From: Chromatiaceae bacterium
GTDB lineage: Bacteria; Pseudomonadota; Gammaproteobacteria; Chromatiales; Chromatiaceae
NCBI GenBank assembly: GCA_013426805.1
Contig: JACDZG010000003.1
Location: forward strand, 1-64,000
Direction of reading: 5' to 3'
DNA length: 64,000 nucleotides
Below, in pieces: positions 54,662 through 62,530 of the stretch (the first letter of the stretch is position 1; each line of letters opens with the position of its first letter). Made by a program: the position numbers and the translations under genes. The notes under the pieces are model-generated. The model searched no databases. It worked only from the letters and a program-made list of their open reading frames with translations, and was not told where the DNA came from.

Positions 54662-55282
54662 TCAATCGGCCGGCGAAATCCCCAGCCGCTGCGCAAGGCG
54701 CACCAACTCGGCCAGCGAGTCGACCCCCAGCTTGTCCATCATCCGGCCGCGGTGGACCTTGACGGTCTGCTCAACCGTCCCGAGCGAGGCGGCGATCAAC
54801 TTGTTGGGCTTGCCGGCGATGACATGCCCGAGCACCTCGCGCTCACGCGGGGTCAGGCGGGCGAGCCGCTCCTGCCCTGCCGCCCGGTCGGCGCGCTGCT
54901 GGTGTCGCTCCACGGACCTGGCCAGGGCCGCCTGAACGGCGGGGATCAATTGAGCGGCGGTGGTCGGCTTGACCAGAAAGTCCTCGGCACCGGCCTTGAT
55001 GGCCCGCACGCCCTGGGGCAGATCGCCATGGGCGGTGAGGAAGACGATTCCCAGATCCGGACCCTCACTGCGCAGCCGCTCCTGGACCGCGAGCCCGTCC
55101 ATGTCCGGCATCGCCAGATCCAGCACCAGACAAGCCGGCTCCAGGGGCACCAGGCCCGCGAACAAGGCGCTCGCGTTGGCGAAGGCCTGGACCCGGAACC
55201 CATGCGCATGCAGGAGCCGAGTCAGCGCCTTGAGTACGCCGGGCTCGTCGTCCAGCAAATAGACCAGGGGTTCACCGCTCAT
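54662..55282 (-). CDS. FixJ/NarL-type response regulator
   Basis: A 206-residue two-domain regulator. The receiver domain has acidic DDEP, phospho-acceptor Asp55 in LVLDLAMPDMDG, Thr in FLTAHGD and Lys in VKP. The C-terminal LuxR-type helix-turn-helix reads LTPREREVLGHVIAGKPNKLIA and TVKVHRGRMMDKL. It overlaps the sensor kinase stop by four bases (ATGA), so the pair is coupled. The nearest genes downstream are the sulfatase, HAD and DUF389 genes, which it may control. Confidence 0.93.
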   Translation of the reverse strand: MSGEPLVYLLDDEPGVLKALTRLLHAHGFRVQAFANASALFAGLVPLEPACLVLDLAMPDMDGLAVQERLRSEGPDLGIVFLTAHGDLPQGVRAIKAGAEDFLVKPTTAAQLIPAVQAALARSVERHQQRADRAAGQERLARLTPREREVLGHVIAGKPNKLIAASLGTVEQTVKVHRGRMMDKLGVDSLAELVRLAQRLGISPAD

Positions 55283-57117
55283 GCGCACTCCGCGGCACCT
55301 GGCAGACTCAGGTGGAAACGGGCGCCGCCCGCTGGGTCGGGCTCTGCCCACAGGCGCCCGTGGTGCGCCGCGGCCACGGTGCGGCCGATGGCCAACCCCA
55401 TCCCGAGCCCCTGGGGCTTGGTGGTCACGAAGGGGGCGAAAATATCCCCGGCATCGGTCGGCAAGCCCTGACCGGTGTCACTGAGGGTGATGCGCACGCC
55501 GTCTCCGTCGCGATCAGTGGTAATCGTCAGCCGGCGTTCCATGGGTGGCGTTGCCGTCATGGCATCGGCCGCGTTGGCGATGAGATTGAGCAGGACCTGC
55601 TCCAGCAGCACCCGATCGGCAGGAACCGCGGGTGCTTCCTGGTTCAGCGACAAATCGACCACGACACCGCGATCCGTCAGATCGCCGCGCAGCAGGGTCA
55701 GGACACTCTGAATCAGCGCATTGCAATCCAGCACCCGCAGTTCCGGTGCGTCACGCCGCAGCAGGGCGCGCAGGCGCCGGATCACCTCCGCCGCGCGTTG
55801 ATCCTCGGCCACGATGTCGTCGAGGATCGCCTTGATCTCGGACAGGTTCGGGGACGCTTGGGCAAGCAGCATCTGACCCGCCTCCGCGTTGCTCAGGATG
55901 CTGGCCAGAGGTTGATTCAGCTCGTGGGCCAGGGCACCTGAGAGCTCGCTCACGGTCGCTGCCCGTGCCAAATGGGCCAACTCGATGCGCTGGCGGCAGG
56001 TCTCGGCCTCCATGGCCTTACGGGCGGTCAGGTCCAGGGTGATGCCGGTCAGGATCGGGGCCTGGCCGGCGTGACCAGCGCACCGGCGGCCCCAGGAGAC
56101 CAACCAACGCTGATCGCCGGAGGGTCCCAAGGCCCGGTATTCGACTCGCGCCTTGTCGCCGGTGGCGAGCGCTTGGGCGATCTCACGTTGCACCTGAGGC
56201 CGGTCCTGCGGGTGAATGCGGGCCAGGACATCGTCCAGGGTGAGATCGCGCTCGGGGTCCAGGTGAAAGAGCGCCCGCCCCTGGTCGGTCGTCCAGAGTC
56301 GGCCATCGACGGTGTCGATACTCCAGAGTCCCGCGTCCACCGCCTCGGCGGCCAGACTGAGGCGCTCCTCGCTCAGTCGCAACTGGGCGTCTTTGACCTC
56401 CAGTTCACGGGTCAGCCGCGCTGCGGTCACCAAGTCCCGACGCAGCTCGAATCCCATGGCCCCCACCACGATCAAGAAAAATGGGCTGGTGGCGATCGGC
56501 ATCCCGACCAGATGCCAAAAGACCAGGATGGCCTCCACGAAGCCGGCGCAGACGAACCCGACAAGACCGCCCCCAACCACCAAGGCCCGTCGACGCTGAC
56601 CGCGACGCCAGGCGGCAACGGACGCATCGAGGAGAAAGGCGACGAGGAGGGCCAGGCTCAATTGGCCCAGAAGCATCCAGGAATTGGGGGGACCGAAGGC
56701 GACCGCGACCTGATCGCCGAGAAAGGGCACCGACGCGATGCGCTGGACTTCCAGGAAATTGAGGTTCGCGGCGCCGACGAAGTTCGGCACCAGCGTCAGG
56801 GTTCGCATAACACCGGCCGCCAGGCCCAGCCAGACCCGCCCGGTCCGCAGAAAAAACCGCACATAGGCCACGATTGCCAGCACACCGAGCCACACCAGCA
56901 CCTGGAACCAGCGCAGGGCAGTGGCATAGTCGGCCGGCGACTGGGCCTTCATCATCCACAGCTCGGCCGACGCAAAACCCGCCGTGACCAGCGCCAACAG
57001 AGCGAAGGACAGATTGACCCCGGCGTCCTGGCGACGCGGCCAGGCCAGGCCGTAAATCGCCGCCATGGTCAGGCTCGCGGCGATCACCATCGACCAGAGT
57101 GCGGTGACCCAACTCAT
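55279..57117 (-). CDS. Membrane sensor histidine kinase with 7TM and PAS domains
   Basis: A 612-residue kinase. About seven hydrophobic helices fill residues 1-220 (the 7TM sensor type found in many kinases). A short coiled coil (VKDAQLRLSEERLSL) and a PAS domain follow (GLWSIDTVDGRLWTTDQ to ILTGITLDLTARK). The H-box ALAHELNQPLASIL carries the phospho-accepting His, and the ATPase domain has LIANAADAM, SDTGQGLP and GLGMGLAIGRT. It should phosphorylate the FixJ-type regulator encoded next. The ATG follows GGAGACCCCG. The ligand of the membrane sensor is unknown. Confidence 0.93.
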   Translation of the reverse strand: MSWVTALWSMVIAASLTMAAIYGLAWPRRQDAGVNLSFALLALVTAGFASAELWMMKAQSPADYATALRWFQVLVWLGVLAIVAYVRFFLRTGRVWLGLAAGVMRTLTLVPNFVGAANLNFLEVQRIASVPFLGDQVAVAFGPPNSWMLLGQLSLALLVAFLLDASVAAWRRGQRRRALVVGGGLVGFVCAGFVEAILVFWHLVGMPIATSPFFLIVVGAMGFELRRDLVTAARLTRELEVKDAQLRLSEERLSLAAEAVDAGLWSIDTVDGRLWTTDQGRALFHLDPERDLTLDDVLARIHPQDRPQVQREIAQALATGDKARVEYRALGPSGDQRWLVSWGRRCAGHAGQAPILTGITLDLTARKAMEAETCRQRIELAHLARAATVSELSGALAHELNQPLASILSNAEAGQMLLAQASPNLSEIKAILDDIVAEDQRAAEVIRRLRALLRRDAPELRVLDCNALIQSVLTLLRGDLTDRGVVVDLSLNQEAPAVPADRVLLEQVLLNLIANAADAMTATPPMERRLTITTDRDGDGVRITLSDTGQGLPTDAGDIFAPFVTTKPQGLGMGLAIGRTVAAAHHGRLWAEPDPAGGARFHLSLPGAAECA

Positions 57118-57395
57118 CGGGGTCTCCGGGAAGGCGCGCAGTCGGCCTGATCCCGCAGGACGCGCGCTGCCCCCTTCTGCCGGGCGGCCTTGCCCACGGC
57201 CGCCCACCGCGCGGCGGACTCGGCCTGGGCAAGTACGGCGGACACCAGATCCCGTCTACAGGATCGAGCAGGCGGCCTTGACGCCCACGGCAACAGATGC
57301 TCTTGCAGCAGATGACGGGTTGCGAAACATGGCGAGTTCCTCTGGGATGGCTGGGTTTGGGCGGAGATCAAGAGACCCCAGACGGCCGGATCTCA
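57118..57395. other. Gap upstream of the kinase gene
   Basis: A minus-strand frame from 57371 has an Ala/Arg-rich helical stretch (VSAVLAQAESAARWAAVGKA) and overlaps the kinase start by four bases (ends 57114). It has no family and may be chance. No palindrome was seen. Confidence 0.4.
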
Positions 57396-57941
57396 TCACC
57401 GCCGCCAGGCGCGGCGGGCCGCGCCGGCATAGGAAACGGGTGTCAGGGGCATCCCGATGATGTCGATGAACAGGACCGCAACACCCGCCTTGGCGGGGAT
57501 CTTGCCCTCCAGAATCTTGACGTTGTAACTCAGGTCGTCCCCGGCCAGGACCGGATCGTGCAACACCACCACCGCGTCGACCAGCGCCTCGTCTTCAAGG
57601 AAGGACAGCGTCGCATTGGGCGGGTCCTTCAGAAAACTGTCCTTGCCCTCGCTCCAGAAAGGCACGAACTTCGCGGTGGCCATATGGGTGGCGAGGCGCT
57701 CCGGGCGGTCGGCGAACATCACCGTGGCGGGGCTGATACCCTTGAGGGTCAGGCGGCCGTCGGCGTAAGCGATTCCCTGGGCATTCTGGACAAAGAGAAA
57801 ATCCGCCTGCTTGGGCGCCTCATGGCCGGCTTTCTCGTGTGCCGGCTTTCCTTCCGCCGCCATCGCGGACCTCAGTCCGAGGGCTAAAGGGGCTAGGGCG
57901 GCAGCAGCGGTCAGCAGTTCGCGTCTGTTCGTCATCGTCAT
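57396..57941 (-). CDS. Tat-exported protein of unknown function
   Basis: A 181-residue product with a twin-arginine-like signal (NRRELLTAAAALAPLALG) and a His/Glu-rich mature start. A mainly beta domain follows (FLFVQNAQGIAYADGRLTLK, ATVMFADRPERLATHMATAKF, VVVLHDPVLAGDDLSYNVKIL) and a basic end. The phrase FxDRPxR is recurrent in small exported proteins near sulfatase genes in this group, but no function is known. Tat export suggests folding or cofactor binding before transport. It runs in the same direction as the kinase and sulfatase genes. Confidence 0.72.
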   Translation of the reverse strand: MTMTNRRELLTAAAALAPLALGLRSAMAAEGKPAHEKAGHEAPKQADFLFVQNAQGIAYADGRLTLKGISPATVMFADRPERLATHMATAKFVPFWSEGKDSFLKDPPNATLSFLEDEALVDAVVVLHDPVLAGDDLSYNVKILEGKIPAKAGVAVLFIDIIGMPLTPVSYAGAARRAWRR

Positions 57942-58077
57942 CTCCGATTCAGTTACCTTCCCTCAATTTATCAAAGGGGCTGCCAGGCGACCTTGCAATT
58001 CCGGCCATGCCTGACCGCGCCCGCGCCACCGCAACCAGCGGGTACACGTACACATTTATATGGGCCGGTCCTTTCGC

Positions 58078-58159
58078 TAGGATGGGCAGAGCGAGCGCGA
58101 TGCCCATCCTCAAGCGTCGCGGTGGTCGGATGGGCATCGCGCTCGCTCTGCCCATCCTA
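58078..58159. repeat. Large perfect palindrome (32-base arms)
   Basis: TAGGATGGGCAGAGCGAGCG at the outer end, perfect complement on the other side, and an 18-base loop. It lies at the broken 3' end of the restriction-modification remnant, whose frame runs into it. Confidence 0.94.
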
Positions 58160-58181
58160 CGCGCGTCTGCGCCAACATCAC

Positions 58182-59145
58182 TTTGGACCGCCTCCAGTTA
58201 TGCGGTTCGAGGATATCGAACCGATAGTCGCGCGGCGCCCCGCCGACGCCCGCGCGCACGATGACCCGGTCGGGGAACATCGGCTTCAAGGCGCCGCCGG
58301 ACTCATAGGGGATCTCCAGCGACCACGGTTTGCGCGGCAAGTTGCGCAGCCGACCCACGACCGCCGGGTGCAATGACTCCTCTGCGACCAGTTCGCGCTC
58401 CCAGGTCTCCAGCTCCGCCCGAAAACCGCCGTCCGCTTCCAGATACCAATGCCGCTCGTAGAGCGGCGCCGTCTTCGGGCGCCGACAGTCGATCCGCTCC
58501 GGCAGCATCCACGGCTCCTCGACCGGCTCCGCGGTCGCGCGGCGCAGGCGCTGGATGCGTTGGCGCTCCTTCTCCTTGAGCTTACCGATGGCCTGCTTGT
58601 GCCTGTCATACAGCGCGTTGCATTGACCGGTCTCCCCGACCACCGCCCGTGCGCCGGCCGACTCCGCATTGATACGGAAGTTATCCAGATAGTCGCGGTA
58701 GAGCTGCACCGTCGCGAGCGCCGGGCTTGCGGCGTCGAGAGCGTCGCTGAACTGCGCCGACAGATCCCTGAAGGCATCTTGTGAATCGGTGACGATGAAA
58801 ATGCAGCGCAGCCCGGAGCGACCCTCCAGCGCCGCCAGCAGCGCCTTTGACCTGTCCTCGTCCAGCAGCACCGCGAACGGATTGCCGGGCGGTGCCATGA
58901 AAGCGGGAGTTGGGCTCCCCGGCGGTACCGGCGTCGGCGGCGACCCCATGGCCCCGGATTTGAGCCGCAAGAGCGGCAGGATCTCGTTGAATGCCCGCTT
59001 GAGTGCCACCTGATCCTTGTCGAGAAACGCCAGCTTGTAATAGGCCAAACTTGCGGGTCTTCTTGGCCTCGGCCCATTCGCGCGCGAAATCGGCGCGCAG
59101 CCGCGGGTCTTGGATGTGGGCGATGAGGTCGTCGATGGCGGCCAA
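58182..59145 (-). pseudogene. Remnant of a type III-like restriction-modification locus
   Basis: Three pieces are joined on the minus strand. (1) TTG start at 59145 behind CAGGAG: AAIDDLIAHIQDPRLRADF to KKTRKFG, the N-terminus of a site-specific DNA methyltransferase. (2) From about 59045 in another frame, AYYKLAFLDKDQVALKRAF to YRDYLDNFRIN, the C-terminus of the same methyltransferase type. (3) From about 58658 in frame with piece 2, VVGETGQCNALYDRHKQA to NLPRKPWSLEIPYESGG and DILEPH, the C-terminus of the partner DEAD-type helicase/restriction subunit. The methylase catalytic motifs and all helicase motors are missing, so the locus is dead. Confidence 0.75.
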
Positions 59146-59382
59146 GGTCGGCTCCTGTTTCCGGTAAGCCCGCTACGGGCGATCTGGCGGGCTCGGCCGG
59201 CCGACGGCAGTCACTGCCGGCAGGTCGCCCGGTCCGGGCGGAGCCAAGCCGGCGCGCGGCCTGGAAGATCCAGGGTCCGCTGGCCGGTGCGGGACGCGCG
59301 CGCCGCTCCGCCATTGTACTTCACGGCCTCGCCACGCGACCGGCCGCCAGGGGCGCTGGCAGCGCGGCGTTGGCAATCAGTT

Positions 59383-59547
59383 GATGTTGCCCTAGGGCAG
59401 GCCGAGCAGGTCGTGCGCACGCACGATTCCATCGTGCTCACGAGTGACGAATGGACGCGCTTCCAGACCATGCTGCTCGATCCGCCGCAGCCGAATATAC
59501 GGCTGCAACAGGCACTTGATGAGCATGCGCGGATCGTCCGACCGTGA
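59383..59547 (+). pseudogene. Remnant of a TacA-type (DUF1778) antitoxin
   Basis: The frame ALGQAEQVVRTHDSIVLTSD, then MLLDPPQPN and LQQALDEH matches the C-terminal half of DUF1778 antitoxins (x-L-T-x-x-D-x-x-x-F-x-x-x-L-x-x-P-P-x-P-N). The N-terminal ribbon-helix-helix DNA-binding part is not present upstream in this frame. The stop overlaps the toxin start (GTGA), as in intact pairs. Confidence 0.7.
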
Positions 59548-59636
59548 CTTGGGCGACGGCGTCGCTGCGCATCGAGCCGTTGGGGCCGGGTCATGACCGT
59601 CAGGCGTTCGATTGCGGTGTGGCCTCGCTCAACCGT
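59544..59636 (+). pseudogene. Remnant of a TacT-type GNAT toxin
   Basis: Starts GTG and reads ASLRIEPLGPGHDRQAFDCG then VASLNR, the first 31 residues of TacT acetyltransferase toxins (IEPLG ... HDRxxFxCG ... LNxxL). It then changes to unrelated sequence. The acetyl-CoA-binding and catalytic parts are missing. Confidence 0.7.
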
Positions 59637-59672
59637 CTCACAGTGACTCCGTTACGTGCTTCACCACCGAGG

Positions 59673-60881
59673 TCAACGCCGCAACCCCCGCACCGGCGCG
59701 GTAAAGAAGAGCACGACCAGACCCAGCAGGGCGCCCCACAGCAGGACCAGACTCAACCGATAGACCAGGCGCCAGCCGGGGTTGGCCGGTCGGATGATCT
59801 CAAAACGCTCGACATAGATCGTCTCGCAGGCTCCATTGCCCTGGTCGGTGCGGGTGGTGCTGGTTCCCCGCTGAAAGCCGCCGCCGTGTGAATAGCGTGC
59901 CAACTGGCCGGTGAGCCGAATCTGATCACCGATGACCGCGGACTTGATGGCCCGCTGGACCCGCGGGTCGGCGCTCAGCAGGTGGTTGTTGGACAACTGA
60001 TCCCAGGCGAACCACTGGGCCGCCGGATGGTTGCGCGGCCCCACCCAACAGGTCCAGGTCGTGTTGCTGTAGCTCATGGCGCGGAAGGCGTCGGTGCGGA
60101 CATTCGCGCCCCAGACCACACACAGATCACGGATATTGATGAAGTCTTGCCAATCCTTGAAGTGATAGATATCCGAAATGACGTCGCTGTCATGCAGGCT
60201 CACGACCACGGCCTCGAGCACATAGTCGTAGAGCGGTTCGATGGTGTAGAGGATGCCCTGCGCCTGCACGGTAAAGGGCTGCCGCGTCGTGGGGGTCTGG
60301 CGTGGCGCGGCCAGTTGGGCTTGGTCATAGAACGCGGGCGCCGGCAACTGCGCCTTCTTCCAGTGACTCCAGAGGGCGAGCCCCAGGCTCGACAGAAAGA
60401 CCAGTAATACCAGTTGGGTGACCACCTTGAACGGAAACTCGGGGTCGCCGGCCGACGCCGCCGCCCTGTCCGTCGGCAACGCTGGACGTACCAGGCCGAA
60501 CTTGGCAAAGACGATCCCGCAGCGTCGGCACAGGTTCGCCTCGGGCTGCTCCTCGCCACAGTTGGGACACCGTCTGGTCAGGGCCGCGACCTCGAACCTG
60601 CTCGGGCGCGCCCAGACCTCGGTCGCCGTGGCCGGAGCTGCCGCGGCGGCCGTTGGCCAGGGGCGCACCAGCGCGACCACCCCCGCCCGCTCGCAGCGAC
60701 GACGCACCTGCTCCGCCGCAGCGGCCGAGAGCGGGCCACGTAGCGTGCGCGGACGACCGTTGAGCAGCGACTCGGCCTGCGGCGCCGACAGCTTGAGCAG
60801 CGCGGCCAGAACCGTCACCGCCACCGCCCGGTCGGCACCGGGGAGCAGCTCGCCCGTCAAGGTCAGTGAATATTGAGTCAC
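59673..60881 (-). CDS. Membrane protein with zinc ribbon, unknown function
   Basis: A 402-residue protein. Residues 1-75 form a small helical domain (ADRAVAVTVLAALLKLSAPQ, RGPLSAAAAEQVRRRCERAG). A zinc ribbon follows (CPNCGEEQPEANLCRRC, about 107-123), then a membrane helix (VVTQLVLLVFLSSLGLALW), a long domain rich in Tyr/Trp/Asp (YDYVLEAVVVSLHDSDVIS, DFINIRDLCVVWGANVRTD), and a second helix near the C-terminus (LVYRLSLVLLWGALLGLVVL). The GTG at 60881 has GGAG upstream; the longer ATG frame to 60974 would translate a palindromic element and is not preferred. The function is unknown. Confidence 0.72.
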   Translation of the reverse strand: MTQYSLTLTGELLPGADRAVAVTVLAALLKLSAPQAESLLNGRPRTLRGPLSAAAAEQVRRRCERAGVVALVRPWPTAAAAAPATATEVWARPSRFEVAALTRRCPNCGEEQPEANLCRRCGIVFAKFGLVRPALPTDRAAASAGDPEFPFKVVTQLVLLVFLSSLGLALWSHWKKAQLPAPAFYDQAQLAAPRQTPTTRQPFTVQAQGILYTIEPLYDYVLEAVVVSLHDSDVISDIYHFKDWQDFINIRDLCVVWGANVRTDAFRAMSYSNTTWTCWVGPRNHPAAQWFAWDQLSNNHLLSADPRVQRAIKSAVIGDQIRLTGQLARYSHGGGFQRGTSTTRTDQGNGACETIYVERFEIIRPANPGWRLVYRLSLVLLWGALLGLVVLFFTAPVRGLRR

Positions 60882-60912
60882 GGTCGAAGACTCCGCGGGC
60901 AATAGGGGCGCA

Positions 60913-60958
60913 GTAGGGTCCGCTGCGCGGACCGACGACCGCGCCGATCGCGCGGTCG
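60913..60958. repeat. Half palindromic element (GTAGGGTCCGCTGCGCGGACC) and adjoining hairpin
   Basis: The 21 bases at 60913-60933 match one arm of the element inside the CHAT-STAND gene (37062) except for one base. A separate 9-base hairpin (CGACCGCGC/GCGCGGTCG) follows at 60936-60958. The gap to 61199 holds no recognised gene. Confidence 0.8.
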
Positions 60959-61199
60959 CCGGGTTTATGACCAAGGCCCTCGTGGAGATACCTTAGGATC
61001 TTTCCCCTTCTGACGCCCTATTATGCCGTCGTCGCCCGCGGCTTCACCACCCGCTGCCGTGCCTCCAAACAGCGGCTTGTTCCCCGCTGCTCCCCGTCGG
61101 CCACCGGCGGATCGCAGTGTGCCCTTGCCGAGCCCGTCCTTCAATGCTACCTTCACCTTGGTCGCAGCCGCCGTGCGGTCGGACTTCCTATCCCCTATC

Positions 61200-61361
61200 C
61201 CCCGGTTCTTCCGCGACCGGATGCATATTCCAAGGGCTGATTTAACGCCCGGCGGGCGCGCTCAACCGCTGTTTCGCGCTGGCGGCCAGCCAATTGGCGT
61301 CTCGATTTGTTGTGAAGCGATCTTTGGCAGCGAAATCCGCCTGGCATTGCCGGAAGCGACC
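61200..61361 (+). pseudogene. Fragment of apolipoprotein N-acyltransferase (lnt)
   Basis: In frame with the next gene, 54 codons read PRFFRDRMHIPRADLTPGGR then QPIGVSICCEAIFGSEIRLA and LPEAT. This matches the stretch around the catalytic Cys of Lnt (usually xGVSICYExxFGxEIRxxLPEAT). The usual Tyr after the Cys is Cys here, and the next Glu-Asp is Glu-Ala. Neither the membrane part nor the following NDAWFG is present. The fragment ends exactly at the start codon of the deacetylase gene. Confidence 0.75.
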
Positions 61362-62486
61362 ATGAAAAAAGCATTGATGGCTTTCCTGTTGATGTGCTGC
61401 TTTAAACCATTGTTTGCTTATGGCCCGGACACCGTCGCCTTTGCGGATCGGTCGCTATGGCCGGAAACAATGAATTCAACCGCTGCCTTTGATCGCGCTT
61501 CGAGAGCGGAAATCCTGGTGTTTGCTGCGGCGCTGGCCGAAGTGGCGGAACAAGACGCCGCGACATTAAAAACCCAACTGAACATTAAACAGGTGGATGC
61601 CGCTTCGGTAGCGCGGGTGCGCAATCAGTTGACCGCACAGCTGTTGCAAAACTGGCGGTCTGCCGCGGCTGACTGCGCTAATTCCGAGGTCTTTTGCGAC
61701 AACATCAGCACGGCGGATGAACTTCTGACCGCCGCCGAAGAATTAGAAGAAAAATTGCCGGAGTCCTATCGCAACTGGCACAACAAAGCCCGGATTTTCC
61801 ATAACAGCTATGCCGGTGAATTGATTAGGCTGGCAGCACTGTTCCCGAAGGTCAGCAGTGAAATTGATACCTTTTCTGCGCTGGAACACACCGGCTTTGA
61901 ACTTCCGGATCGGCATTTTATATTGACCTTTGATGATGGCCCTTCGGAACCCGATGGCAATACCGATACACTGCTGGCGTTACTGACAAAAAATAATCTT
62001 CACGCCTCGTTTTATATGCTGGGCGAGCGGTTGCAAGCCCGGCTGAAACAAGCGGAGCCGGCCACGTCGGCAACGCTGTTTCACGGACAATGCGCCGCGA
62101 TGCACGGCTGGCGACATGAATCTCACGCCAAATGGGAGAATTGGCAAAGCTCAATTATCGATACCCGCGATCTGGTTAAAGCAACTTTCCCGCAGTCCTA
62201 TCAGCCCTGGTTCCGTCCGCCTTATGGACAACGCCGCGCCGACAGCGGCGAGTTCTTCAGCAAGCACGATCTGAAAGTTGCGCTGTGGAATATCGACTCG
62301 CAGGATTGGAATAGTCGGGTCAGTGGCGAAGACGCGGCCCAGCGGATTATGACGCTGATGCTGTTATGGCGGCGCGGCATCATTCTGTTTCATGACATTC
62401 ATCCCAAGGCGCTGGTCGCGGTGCCCTGGTTGCTGGATCATACCCGACCAACCGGAGTGGTCTGGCAAGATTGCCGGCAGTATTAA
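61362..62486 (+). CDS. Exported polysaccharide deacetylase (NodB fold)
   Basis: A 374-residue protein with a signal peptide (MKKALMAFLLMCCFKPLFA), a helical region of about 170 residues, and a NodB domain. The domain has ILTFDDGPSE (catalytic Asp and metal-binding Asp), HGWRHESH (metal-binding His), FRPPYGQRR and a C-terminal ILFHDIHPKA. Such enzymes remove acetyl groups from glycans or peptidoglycan sugars in the periplasm. The ATG follows CGGAAGCGACC. Codon use is visibly more AT-rich than in genes to the left (many AAA, ATT, GAA), pointing to transfer. The vWA gene follows 44 bases later and is likely co-transcribed. Confidence 0.88.
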   Translation: MKKALMAFLLMCCFKPLFAYGPDTVAFADRSLWPETMNSTAAFDRASRAEILVFAAALAEVAEQDAATLKTQLNIKQVDAASVARVRNQLTAQLLQNWRSAAADCANSEVFCDNISTADELLTAAEELEEKLPESYRNWHNKARIFHNSYAGELIRLAALFPKVSSEIDTFSALEHTGFELPDRHFILTFDDGPSEPDGNTDTLLALLTKNNLHASFYMLGERLQARLKQAEPATSATLFHGQCAAMHGWRHESHAKWENWQSSIIDTRDLVKATFPQSYQPWFRPPYGQRRADSGEFFSKHDLKVALWNIDSQDWNSRVSGEDAAQRIMTLMLLWRRGIILFHDIHPKALVAVPWLLDHTRPTGVVWQDCRQY

Positions 62487-62530
62487 CAACTACAAACCCG
62501 CCCATTATTCAAACCGCTGGAGAGTCTGTG

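Noticed and set aside
60965..61156. Small minus-strand frame, 63 codons
   Set aside because: Gly/Lys-rich, no ribosome site or family; overlaps no conserved context.
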